From Allodiplogaster sudhausi (Eukaryota > Nematoda > Chromadorea > Rhabditida > Diplogasteridae), in assembly GCA_945643635.1 (NCBI GenBank), contig CALZFC010000006.1, positions 5,425,001-5,489,000 of the forward strand: DNA of 64,000 nt, written 5' to 3'. The translations under genes were made by a program, and so were the position numbers. This document shows, in pieces, positions 48,486 through 59,855 of the stretch. The notes under the pieces were generated by a model. That model had not been told where the DNA came from and searched no databases. It saw nothing but the letters and a program-made list of their open reading frames with translations. Every line of letters starts with the position of its first letter. The first letter of the stretch is position 1.

Positions 48486-50714
48486 GGCCCCTGTCGGCTC
48501 CTCTTGCACCCTTTTTCGTCTTCTTCTCGCTATCTTCGAACAGCATCGTATAATGCATCGACATTTGCCTTGAATTATTTGTGTTTTTACTTTATTTTAT
48601 TTTTACATGCATTCAAGAATCATTTTTAAATGCATTCAAGAATCATTTCAAAAAGGAAAAAAAAAATTTACCGTCATAAAGCCGCTACTAATATCTTGAC
48701 TTTGGCTGATGTACAGGAATTATTTATGAAAATAAATTGATTGCAGTATATTGTGGTTTAGTGAAACGTGGAGAGTTCATTTCTACTCAAGTTTTACGGA
48801 TCTTTGATTAAGCTGGTTGGCAGCCCTTGTAACGTAAGTAATTGGGTAAAAACTTTAAAAAAAACGATAAATTTAATTGTAAGTAAAATAATATAATTTA
48901 AATTGTGAGTTACTTTGTTCCTCTCTCTCTCTCTCTCTCTCTCTCATTCTCGCTCTCTCTCTCGGTATTACGCCCAGCCTGAAGAGCAGAGCTTTGTGCG
49001 GTTACACTTTTTATCTTCAATTCAGGTTGCAAGAATAAATATAAGTACGAACGAGTAGAACGCTTGTTTATGTCGCGGTTCAGTATATTTCCAAAGCACA
49101 TTTTGCGAAAGAGAGACCAATTTTCTTATGAATAAGATTAGGGAATGCATTGAGGATAGCAAAATGAAATCTACAGTATTCGCGTGAGAGAGACAAAAGA
49201 GTAAGAATTCTTGTTATTATCATTCATATTGTTTATGTTTGTCTGATGAAGGAAGGGTCACAAGAGGGAGGAAGTCACAAGAGAGTCCCGAATTTTGGCA
49301 GAGGAAGAGCAGAGCAATTAAATAATGGAGAGGAGAAGGTGAATGAGAATGAAAGATATATTGGGTGAACGATTTTCAAATGCAACTGCATTGTATACTT
49401 ATTTTAAGAAATAAAAAATTAACAAAAGTATTTAAAATTAATTGATAATATTAAATAGTAATTAATATAAAACATTTCACTTTTTTAAATGAAAATAGAT
49501 AAATACATATATATTAACGGCGCTCGTTTGGCGATGAGTTGACGGGGACGCCGATCGAGAGCCAGTGCCCTCGGCTGCAGTATTCCGGGGTACTCGAGAG
49601 AGACACAGAGAGAGAGAGAGAGAGAGAAAGAGGGAAAGAGAAAATGTTTCATTCTTCACCAAGCAGACCAAGTTGTTTGTGCAATTTAACTTTTTGTATG
49701 ACATGGAAATATGTATTTTATTCATTCAAGATCTTCTTGAACTGAATCGTCTGCATTTGGCTTTGCTAGAATTTATTTCCTCAATTCATTCTTAATCCAC
49801 GGTGTCGTCAAGCGAGTGCGAGAGTGTGGAAGGCAGAGAGTGAGAGAGAGAAGAATAGAGAGTACAAGAGAGAAAGAGAGACAGAGAGGTATGGAGTGAG
49901 TGCCAGAAAGTGGGACGATAAGACAATCTGATGCCACGTGCACATAGTAAATTGCTAAGAATAAACAGAGACTGTGATAAAATGTCTACTAGAATTCTTT
50001 TAGAAATCATTTAGGTATCCAACATAAAAGTAGGAAACTCTGAAGTGTTGAAGCGAAGAAAGAAGAAGAAATCGCTTTTAATTACTGAGCAAAAAGAGAG
50101 CAAATCAATTGATAGATAATTAATGGTGCTTTTAATAACTCAATAATTCCTGATTTTACTTAGACAATTTTTCAGCCTAACTTCTTTTTTTATATTTTTG
50201 GATTACATATTCTATCAGCTATCTGTGATTAAAAGTCAACGGATATGACCGGGGAGCTGACTAACATGTCTAGCCCAAAGTGTCACCTCGTTGCCGTCTT
50301 CCCTCCAGCGTGCATTCGCACCAGCTGTGGGCTTCAACCAGGGTCGTCCTGGATCATCTTTGCTCCGCTCAGCAGAGGCGGCGCTGCTGCACCCGGCCTG
50401 GCCCTTGTTAGCCCTGGCCCTTCTCTGCCATCCTCGGTAGAGGCGCGCAGGAATTGCTACAAAAAGATGAGAATAAGGTTGTGAGTGACTGATCGGTTTT
50501 TGGGGAATTAAATATAAGTAACGACTGATTTCCACGTCATATCAAATAAAGCTCCCGAGTTACAAATTTATCACTTTCAAGCAAATTTAAACCGTGTGGC
50601 CAGATTTATTGAACATCTAATGCAAGGGAACTTCGATATTGTGACGGTAAAAGTGATATTGTTTATTTAAAATAATTGTTAATATTATCGTAGCCGGTAG
50701 AGAAAAGGATATCT

Positions 50715-50780
50715 TTTTTCTATTAATTATTTTTAATGTCGTCACATCTTAACGATGTACATATAAATAAATAAATAAAA
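50715..50780 (+). mobile_element. short LINE 3' tail, copy 2
   Basis: TTAATTATTTTTAATGTCGTCACATC plus an (ATAA)n tail, matching 7900-7960. Confidence 0.5.
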
Positions 50781-50939
50781 CCTGAATAGAGCCTTTCTTG
50801 AATGTTTGAAGGCGAGAAAGAACGAATTCACACGCGGAGAAGACACGGCGATTCCTTTCGGGAATTGAATGGAATTAAGAGAAAAAGAGATCGATTGACT
50901 ATCGATTGATTATGAATGCTATCTATTTTAATCGATTCT

Positions 50940-51262
50940 TCAAGATCGGCGCGTCGTTTCAGCACGGGAAGCAGCGGTTTCTGCCTGTAGCATTCGCTGT
51001 TAAAGTTGAGGCATCCCAGGAAGACGAAAAGAAAGCGAGACTGAGATGGAGATAGACAGAGGGAGACTTCACGACTTTTTATTTGATATGCATATTCAAT
51101 TAGCAATTTCAAAACTCTCTAATTTGTCCCACAAATATTTTTGTTCTTTCTTCTAGGTGATAACGGTCATGCGCCGATCATATGAGAGTGTATTTGTTTG
51201 ATTTTATTTTTTCAGTGATGTTCAAATCCACCTTGTCATCACTGTCAAAGGAAGCGTGTGAG
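50940..51262 (-). repeat. inverted copy of the 10085-10470 repeat
   Basis: Complement of the blocks listed for 10085-10470. It is followed by a copy of the GCTGTCAGGCGTCACAGAAGC repeat in minus orientation (51280-51450). Confidence 0.65.
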
Positions 51263-51916
51263 ACATTATTTATAAAAATGGCGGGAAATTTTGCGTTTTC
51301 CTTTCTCATTTCCTGTCTCTTTATCCATTGGGAGAATTTCGATCGATCCTCGATCGAAGACATAAATCAACCCAAACGCAGCTTCACATTTATCATCGCT
51401 GAACATCGCAAGCTTCTGTGACGCCTGACAGCACCACAAAATGAATGAAGTGAAACTGCAAAATAACTTATCTTCTATTTGTAATTAAAGAATGCATTAG
51501 TTCTCCACCAGACAATTAAAAAAACCTGACAGAATAAAAACCTTGACTCTCTCTCTCTCACAAATGCTACAAAGTAATCTCGAATATACGAATTTACAAT
51601 GTGCCGGTGGATTTCGCAAGCATTCGCGAACAAAAGAGAATTACTCTCTGGCTATAATCGTTTCAAGTCAGCATCGAGTGTGGCCTGCAATTATGACAAA
51701 TGTACGGTATCGTATGACATTAACAAGCTAAAAGGTTATTGTTTATATTTCTATTTGCTTAATTTTTTACATACAAATGTGTACGTACAAAGGCTATTTT
51801 TCGCGCTGTCGCCACTGCAATGACTCGCTTAGAAGCACGAGTCATTGGCTTCAGATTCTTTGGGCGCTGCTGTTCTTTCTCGCATTGACTCCATCCTTAT
51901 GGACAAGAGTGACAAG

Positions 51917-52021
51917 AGTACTTTCCGTTGTCTGATTCAGGCAAACGTGCATGTGCAAACATCCAAGGCAAGTGTGCATGGGAACAAAAGAACGAGGAGA
52001 GAGCGTCTAACCATAAGGGAG

Positions 52022-52069
<48 letters not shown>

Positions 52070-52262
52070 AGAGAAGCAGATAGTACTAACAACAAATGAA
52101 ACACACGTTCCGCAAGCAAAATTCCATGTCCACTTTCTTTCGTTGTGTGAAGATCAAAGAAAGGTCATGTATTGAACGACGCCAATATTTCAAAGTCTTT
52201 AACATATTTTTATGGAACGAACGGTCAAATGACCGAAAATACAAAATAATCCTCTATAAGCT
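51917..52262 (+). repeat. dispersed repeat, second copy of 6880-7203
   Basis: See shared blocks; here the AG run is longer (about 52027-52065). Confidence 0.7.
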
Positions 52263-53129
52263 ATATTCTATTTTATGAACTTAACAAAAAAAAAATTCCA
52301 CTTTCTCATGATTCCTTTTCAGCCGCAAACGCACGATCGCAGAAGAAACTTTGAAAGTTCAGACTCGGTGGCTTTCCACAATCGCCGTTTGATAAATTAA
52401 CTGAAAGTAAACACATGATGATACTAGCGGGTTCAGCGCGAGACTAAAATAGTTTGCCCTGCGGTCAATGGAAATGTTATTCATTTTCTGCAGCTACAAC
52501 ATCTGTTTTTTAACATTTTAGTAATCGGTATAATACCTTTTGAAAACTCATTCGTTTTCCATTTCCCTCCTGATTGTCGTTGCATTTCCTTCGGTACTTG
52601 CAATGCAAGAGTCAGCATTTTGCGTTTTCATAGTAACTAGAGAACCGTAAGCCACCAAGAGCATCTCTTCTCCCTCTTGACTTCAACATGCCAACTCTTC
52701 GATCACGCGTGACAGCTACCGAATGCAGCTGGTAATGAGCGTGATTTTTACACGATTTAATCCACGGCGTCGTTCCTTTAAAATTAAAAGAAATCAAGAC
52801 AAATCGTCTAGATGTATCCTAGAACATCTCTGCGATTTGTTTATGTCTTATCGCTATTCAAGCACATGATTTTACATACTCAATTCAATTTCAATTTGTT
52901 TATCGCATTGAACGGTTTAAGAAGCAGACAGTATTTTGAAATATGCATGAAATAGTGAATTCGATGAGGCGGGTCAAGCAATTGAGGGTAAAAAAGAATG
53001 AAAAACAAGAAAACAAAAACGAAACAAAACGAAGAAATTATGCTAATTGTAAGGTGTTGGCACTGTAGGCTCAGCCAAGCCATCACACCCGTCATAGATT
53101 CAGTGGCCTAGACTATATAGAATTCAACT

Positions 53130-53495
53130 CTGAGATCATCCACCGAGCTCTTTTTAAACTTCCTTGCCGTAACTCGACTTCCCCCGACAAGATACCATAC
53201 ATTTTTCTTCTGCCGACTCTTTGTGTACCCCACTCACTATCATATTTAGCAGAATAATGATACTTGGTAGAATTCCCAGGATAGACTCATGCTCTTATTC
53301 GCCCTGTATTTAAACGTAAAGGCTCTCGCCAAGACTGCTCGAACTATCGGCCCATCTCTCTCACATGTTCGTTAGCTGAAGTTATGGAACGCATCATCTC
53401 TCGTAAGTTGTTTAGCTATCTCGGCAAGCACTCCATCCTTTCGCCTTTCCAATTCGAGTTTCGCCCCCGCCACTCTGTCTCGCATGCCCTCTGGG
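53130..53495 (+). mobile_element. LINE reverse transcriptase fragment
   Basis: RT fingers/palm motifs in order: SPDKIPYIFL, then IRPVFKRKGS, then CSNYRPISLTCSLAEVMERI, then LSPFQFEFRP. This is the N-terminal third of a CR1/Jockey-like RT. Stops at about 53250-53280 show decay. It ends abruptly where the minus-strand endonuclease fragment begins. Confidence 0.75.
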
Positions 53496-54205
53496 GAGTT
53501 TATATCAATAGCTAGAATATCACAATTCGAGATATGACGGGATGGAATAGCGTATGCATCAATGAAGGAAGAACAAAGGATGGCCACGCCCGCCGCCGCC
53601 ACGTTTGGCTAATCGATCAGAGCGAAAGATATGAAAGGAAAAATCAGCCCCTATTTCAGCATCAGATATATGTATGTACGTTCATTTAACCAAGTTTCAG
53701 TGATAAGAACAATGTCAGGACGAGAGACGGACAAAAGGAGATGTAGATCAGGGAGTTTTTTAACAAGACTTCGGGCATTGAAAAGTAAGTATGTAGCAGT
53801 ACGGGAACCTCGATTTAGGTGTTTCCCGGATTGCCATTAGGGGTGCTTTTATTTTTGGGAAGCCTATAGAATTCTCTTATGACCTCTTTAAAACTTAGTT
53901 TGATCTGTCCATCAATTTTGTCGATCATTTGCAGCCCGAAGTAAGCTTCAAGGATTGCGATCGCTTCCGAGTGCCTTCTCAAATCCAACGGGTAGTCATG
54001 ACGACGGTCTGAATCGCCGCAATAGCACACGACTTAGTAGAAACAATGTCTCTTTCAGACTGGAAAGAGGATGCAGTTTACAGGTCGGCTTCATCGGAAG
54101 GCGGCCAAAAGCGCAGCAGCTGTCAGCTAGAGTTAGCCTAGCTGGGCGCACGAATTCAAAGTCAAGTCCAGAGAGTAGCTTCCAATGTTCTAATCGATTT
54201 GACAT
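53496..54205 (-). mobile_element. LINE APE-type endonuclease fragment (with possible ORF1 end)
   Basis: On the minus strand the endonuclease motifs run in order: YLLFNARSLVKKLPDL, then PDIVLITETWLNE, then FRSDRLAKRGGG, then GVAILCSSF, then NCDILAIDIN. Two frame changes (about 53665 and about 53590) break it. Upstream, the region to 54205 has open pieces that could be the end of ORF1, but I cannot identify them. It probably belongs to the same family as the adjoining RT fragment. Confidence 0.72.
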
Positions 54206-54209
54206 ATAG

Positions 54210-57200
54210 GAATTATGTATACTTTGTCTATGAATTTGTAGCTTTCCAATAGCTTTTGGCCACTGCGCTTCTGTCCACTTCCCGATTCATATGGTTCTAA
54301 AATTAAATAAGTAAAACTAGTAGAATTTTTTTAAGTAAACAGAATAAAATATATAAATAGACCAATGGTACAGCCCGGCTCCTTTAAGCCAGTGTTTCTC
54401 TGAGAAGTAATGGCATGCATGCCACTTCTCCGGATGCGGTGTTCGCATGACGTTTTCCATTTCAATCTGTAATTCTCATGACAGATAGAATTGTAGTCCC
54501 AGTCGAAGCAGTCATGGGTCTAAAATTACAAATTTTAAAAGAAGATCAACACATCCCTGTTAATAGCGGCTATTTAGTGGATTAAAAAATAAATATAATG
54601 ACTCTTTGTTAAGTATTTGCTTCTGAAAAGGAAGAGAAAACGGACAGGCTGAAAATGATTAAATATCTTATTTTCATAGCGAATTGGAGAAGGCGCAAGG
54701 CAAATATGGCAGCCTTTTTTCTCTTCCTTGTTCTCTTCTTTCTTGCCTTCTGCCTTCTGAGGTGTCGACTCTGCCATGTTGACAATGAAACGGACAAAAG
54801 GTATTTCTTTTTAATAACTTCTTTCGTTCTTTCAAATTAATTGAAATTGTTCTAGACCAGAAAATATTTCTTATTTTTCAAAGAAAAGATGAATGTCACG
54901 GGGAAAACGCTTTTTTTTAGGGAAAATATATGTATTTCGTTATGAGGGTGGGTAGGAGTTAATGGGGAGAAGAGAATCTGCCAACGGTGAAATTGATGTG
55001 TCGACCGGCTGGAAGCGCTGACTGCTAAGCAGAATGAGGAGAGTGAAGAGTGAAAGGATTTCAGCAGTTCCTTCGCCTTTTATAGGGTCCAGAAGGAAAA
55101 GTGCAGCCAATTCAGAAGGATCGAGAAGAAATAGTGCATGCAAATTACATGATTATTACGTGATTTCTTTTGTACTTCAAGCGAAAAGAAACTTCGGAAA
55201 GTCATTCTTCTTCCACTTTATCATGTAAATCTTTAATGAAGACGAATGCCGCGGAAAAGCCGTTCAAGAAAGATATAAAGTTCAAAAATTAAGTTTGGGA
55301 AAACTTTAAAGTTTGACGTCTTTTCAAATTATTTTAATTTTAATACCAAAGTACAAATTGCGAAATTTGCAATCGACAAGGCAAGAAAGCATCCGCTGCA
55401 GCCATTTCACAGCTGTCTTCCGTTGCTGGTCGGTCGGTTCTTTCATCGCTCTCCTCTTTCTTGTCTATATTTCCCTTTTAAATGATTATTCTCTCGCCAT
55501 TAAAAGGGAATTACGCTCTGGCAAGAGTGATTTGGCGCCAGCTGAAGCGAAGTCTTTAACAAGATATTAATAATGCTAATGGCAAGTAAAGAAATTTACG
55601 AAGATTAAGGGAAGTTATTTCATGCAGACTAGTATTTGCCTAGTGAGAATTTTTTTTGATTTTGGTGTAGACAACGAAACCGAAATTAGGATGCATAAAA
55701 AGAAGAAAGATCTTTCCTTGCCGTATCACATAATAGCTACAGTTTTTCTTTTCCAACAAAGAGGTTTCAGAATGTACTTTTATTTGAAGAAAATACAAGA
55801 GAATGCGCGAGACGTGGAGGGAGGGAAGAGAGCGGAGAGGAGCAGAGCAGTAGAGGAAGAGCCGTAAGCAGAGAGGAGCAGAGCAGTGAGCGAAGCGAGT
55901 GAGAGAAGAAGCTGAAACGTACTTGGAGTAAGAAATAAATAAAAAAATTCCGAAACAAGGAGAGAGAAAGAAACGATAAAATTGAGAGATGGAGAGAAAT
56001 AACATGGAAAGAAGGCAAAGAAAAGTCGCATTCTAACGGCAAAAGTGCCTTCATGAAGTACGCTATCCGTTTCTCTCGCTCTCTCCCTCTCCGTCTCTCT
56101 CTCTCCACTCTCTATCTATTAAAAAGGAAGAGACCAATGAGCCGGAGAGCAGCCGCTACATTCGGCGCAGGTACATCCTAGCCAGTTGACCCTGGTCGGT
56201 CGATTGTCAAAAAATTAATGAACACCTGGTTCTACCCAGGAAAGGGTTCCAACCCTGCATATAGTGGGCTCTCTTCCGCATCACGACACATTTTCGCGGA
56301 CAATGTTATTACGCAGAAAAGCAGCTATCGATTGATAGTTCAGCCTTCTGGCAGTTTCGAGCAATGAATTTTTTAAATGTCATTTTGATCTAGTTGCTAT
56401 GCACGTCGAAAGTCATGGGTCGCAGGTTCAAAGTCGCGCACGGGTTTTTACAATGTAAAGTCTGCAAAATAAACATCCGAATTCAGTGTGCTGAATTCGG
56501 ATGAGGTTTTGATAATGGCCAGCATCAAACCCTTGTTTTAATATCAAAACTTTAATCTCTGTCTCTCTTTGCCCCCGCACTGAACTAACTTCATGATAGC
56601 GAGCTGCAGAGAAAGCAGGGCTGCAGCCATCTGGAGAAGCAATGAGTAGACGAAGTGAGATGATGAACGAGTTGTGTTGTATCCGAGTTGTATACATATA
56701 TATAGTGACAGAAGAATGCATACTTTGTGAACTAAGGGAGGAATTCCGAAGTGCAGATATTATAATATCCACTTCCTTTGGATCCAAAGCCACGTCCTCT
56801 TCTGATATACATATACAGTACATGTAATAACTCGCAAATTTAACTCGTTTGTGTCAAATGTTTGTCCTGGAACTTTTCCTCACAAGAAGAACAAGTTTAA
56901 AGTTTAAGTGCAGATGACCTTCAATTTTGTTACTTATTGTCATCTGGAAACATTATGTAAGCTGGTAGGTCTCGATGTCGAATAGATTTTTACGATTAAC
57001 ATATGTATGTATATTTAATTGTATGCATTTATATAATTAAATTTTAAAATTTTAAAATTAACTACTCGCTTTTGTCACCTCATTTTACATATAATATTTT
57101 TATTTTTTTAAACATAAAATTTTTATACAATCCGTTGTCTTTGAAAATCCAAAGAAATTCATGAACAAGAAATGAACGCAAATGACTTGACAATATATGA

Positions 57201-57899
57201 GAACAGGGCTTTTGTGCCGAATCACTGTGATAAATGTATTCCCGAGAAGGCCGAAGAAAAATGAATGTTGATCTCAGTTGTATATGAACACACATCTAGC
57301 ATAAAAAATAAATGGTTACAAAGAAATAGAAGCGTAATGTGAGGCAATTGGTATTAAACAATGTTTGCACGTTGTCGAGCAACAATTTTTATCTTGATTT
57401 GCCTTGTCTTCTACTTGGCTTGACGTCTACCAGATTGAAAACGAAGTGAACGAAAACAATATGTGGAGATGAGTAGTAGGGACCAAGCGATGCTTTACTG
57501 TCTTACAAAGAAGAAACGGTGGGCAATACACGCGGAATAAAAAAAGGCATAATTTTTGGGAGACCTACTGTATTAGTAAAGTGTTTAAAAGCCAGACATT
57601 TGTCTTCTGTTCTTAATTATATAGGCATCTAAATAAGAACAGGAAGACAAATGCAAATTTTAAAAGAAATGGTATACATAAAAGAAATTTCCATTGCAAT
57701 TGGATGCATAATGCTGATAAAAATTTATTTTGAAACGTCGTATTGAATGCAGAAAATGAAAAGTACGTGGAAATCGAACAATTTTATGCGAGTTTTTTTC
57801 AAATTTCTTTTCATATTTGTAAAAAACTCACGGGAAATCGCGAATTTGCGAATGCAATATTCTGCGCACTTTCATGTTTGTCAAGAAAACGCACTTCCA
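54210..57899. other. mostly empty intergenic DNA before the right-hand genes
   Basis: AT-rich with purine runs at 55800-56110. Apart from the weak candidate exon at 54698 I see no gene, RNA or clear element. Confidence 0.5.
54698..54803 (+). other. possible signal-anchor exon, unrecognised
   Basis: ATGGCAGCC opens a hydrophobic peptide (MAAFFLFLVLFFLAFCLLRC) followed by HVDNETDK and a donor-like AAAAG|GTATTT. A similar VDNETE stretch occurs at about 55666-55690, hinting at duplicated exons. No further exons could be joined. Confidence 0.2.
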
Positions 57900-59446
57900 A
57901 TGAGTCGAAAGTGCAAATTGGGCAGTGTAAAAGCAGCTTCGGCTGCCATTTTCCTCACATTCCTTCTCTTCCTTCTCTTCCACTCGTCCCTCGCCCCCTC
58001 TTGTGCCATGGCTGACGCTGCAATCGACGCTGCCCCCGCTCCCCGTCGCCGAGACTGCCTCCGCGAGGTTCCTGCGCCCGCGGCCCTTGTCAAGCAGTAC
58101 GGCGACGAGTACAAGACCAAGGCACTCGCCCTCCAGGGAGTCAGCTTTTCCTTGCGTTCCTCTTGCTTTGTGTCCCTCCATTCTCGCATTTCAATCTTCA
58201 AAAGAGATCATTTTGCCATTGCAGTCCGCCCAGGAGCTGGTCGTCTCCTTCAAAGCTTCGCTGCTCGCCCAGAGCGACGCCGCCCTTGTCGTCCTCTTCA
58301 AAACTACCGACGCGTCCGCTCCACCTGCCAAGGTTTCTTCACAATTTGGAATCTGGAACCCTCTGGAATATTAATTAAAAACAATTGATATTTAAATTTC
58401 ACGACGATTTCCTTCGACGAAAAAAATTAAAAGATGGAAATTTGCCCCTTTGTGACTTTCATTGACTTTAATAAGATTTCATTTCTTGCAGGTCCACTCC
58501 ATCTTCCTCTGGTCTTCGGGGCGTCTGCGTCCTTCTCTCTCGGCGCCAACTTCCTCCACTACTTTGTCGGCTTCTTCCTCGGCAGCTTCGGTGCTGCCTT
58601 CGCCGTGCCCCTCTACGCCTTCCACTACTCCTTAAAGGAAGTACGTGCATTTCTTTAATTCTGCTGTGAACTTTTTTTAAAGAAAAATGATGTATAAAGA
58701 TGGAAATGAGATTTTAAAAGAGTGAAAATAAAATACCTAAAAATATTACAGCCATCTCTGACGGACAAGGATGCCCGCTTCGCTCTCCACGATTACGCCA
58801 GGCTCGCCGGTCTCTTGCTCGGCTCAGCCTTCGCTCATTTCAACATCTATGCTGAGCCCTACGCCTTCCTCCTCCCGGCCGTCGCTGGATCTGCCTACAA
58901 CGTCTGTTGATCTAATATTGCTGACGAATGATATCGTATCCAGTCTCGTCCCACATCCTACCGTATCGCTTCTTAAAGTTCGTTGCTCACGCCGTTGGCT
59001 CTTCCCGCGTGAACCTACTCGTCGCCTCCCTCGGTGCTTTTCGCCGTTGGCGCCCTTCTCATCTCAGTCAGAGGAATATAAATATCAGTGAAATTTCAAC
59101 ATATAATACTCTGGTAATCATTTTAATTTTTGAAATTTTTATTAATAAATCTTAATTAAAATAATAAAATCATAAATTCATTTGAGGCCTCGGTGTCATA
59201 CCTGGCCTTCCTTCCTCTATTCGCTGGCGGGCGTCGTGGTGCTCCAGTACATCTACGCCCACGGTGCCGAGGTAAAACGATTGCTTTGGAATTTAGAAGA
59301 AGAATAAAATAAAGGATAATTCAGCTATTAAACATTGATATTTTCAGATGGCGAACGTCTACCAGCTGGCGCACCTGACGGGATTCCTCTACGCCAAGGC
59401 TCTTGGCCTCTTCCTCTTCGGCTCGCACGAGCCGTACGCGGCCTAG
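57900..59446 (+). pseudogene. unrecognised secretory-pathway multi-pass membrane protein gene, seven exons, three frame breaks
   Basis: I do not recognise the family. GC-rich exons stand out from AT-rich introns: 57900-58139, 58225-58332, 58492-58640, 58752 to about 58906, 58944-59066, 59187-59271 and 59348-59446. The start at 57900 gives a classic signal peptide (basic start, core AAIFLTFLLFLLF, likely cut after PSCA). The next Met, at 58008, has a perfect GCCATGG context but would lose the signal. Exons 3-7 encode strongly hydrophobic segments such as NFLHYFVGFFLGSFGAAFAV and LARLLLG-like stretches. The segment around YARLAGLLLGSAF..EPYAF resembles the final LTGFLYAKALGLFLF..EPYAA, suggesting an internal duplication. 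Reading is continuous only if one base is restored or removed at about 58510, about 59037 and about 59205; no corrected protein is given here. AATAAA lies at 59521. The breaks could be assembly indels or real decay. Ordinary gene with errors is the main alternative. Confidence 0.6.
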
Positions 59447-59520
59447 GAAGTCGACAAGTAGGGAGGCCACGGAGATCTTCCCTCCCCTTCCTCCCCTTCC
59501 ATTCCCTGTCGCCCACTCGA

Positions 59521-59526
59521 AATAAA
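59521..59526 (+). promoter_or_regulatory. candidate polyadenylation signal
   Basis: AATAAA 75 bases after the last stop of the plus-strand membrane-protein gene, at a normal spacing for a short 3' UTR. Confidence 0.5.
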
Positions 59527-59855
59527 GGCCTATCGGCTGAATATGGTTGTTTTTATATATGAATTTGGTTCATAAAATATATAAACATTAAAATGTCAAG
59601 AATATCCTGTCGGTAGTCCTTCATCTGCCTCTTCTTGGCATGCATTATTGATATGCAGCATGATCAATCCTTCTCGAAGTCACAGTCAAATGCCTTGCAT
59701 ACAACATAACTTATATATTTAATGCTTCAAGAAACGAACAAATTTAATGCCTAACCTGGAATAATAGTTAATACTGGTTGATTAAGGGACATCCGGGCTC
59801 AATACACAACTTTTCTTATCATTCTCTCCCACTCTCTCTCTCTCCATCCCTTTAG

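Larger units (their letters stand above)
43218..50230. other. no supported gene: repeat mosaic
   Basis: Repeats at 43648, 45400, 46220, 47400, 47990 and 48376 plus many microsatellites. A minus-strand Ala-rich frame (44158-44523) lacks splice or homology support. Confidence 0.5.

Noticed and set aside
50236..50535. GC-rich frames on both strands
   Set aside because: Composition island with overlapping open frames on both strands, no recognisable motif or splice context. It may be a gene relic, but this cannot be supported.
53496..54205. Twin-priming 5' inversion of the LINE
   Set aside because: Relative order and orientation of the RT and endonuclease pieces are convergent, not the divergent layout twin priming gives.
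55640..56108. Minus-strand frames of 113-121 codons
   Set aside because: Read through a purine-rich tract, giving Leu/Ser/Phe strings without domain features.
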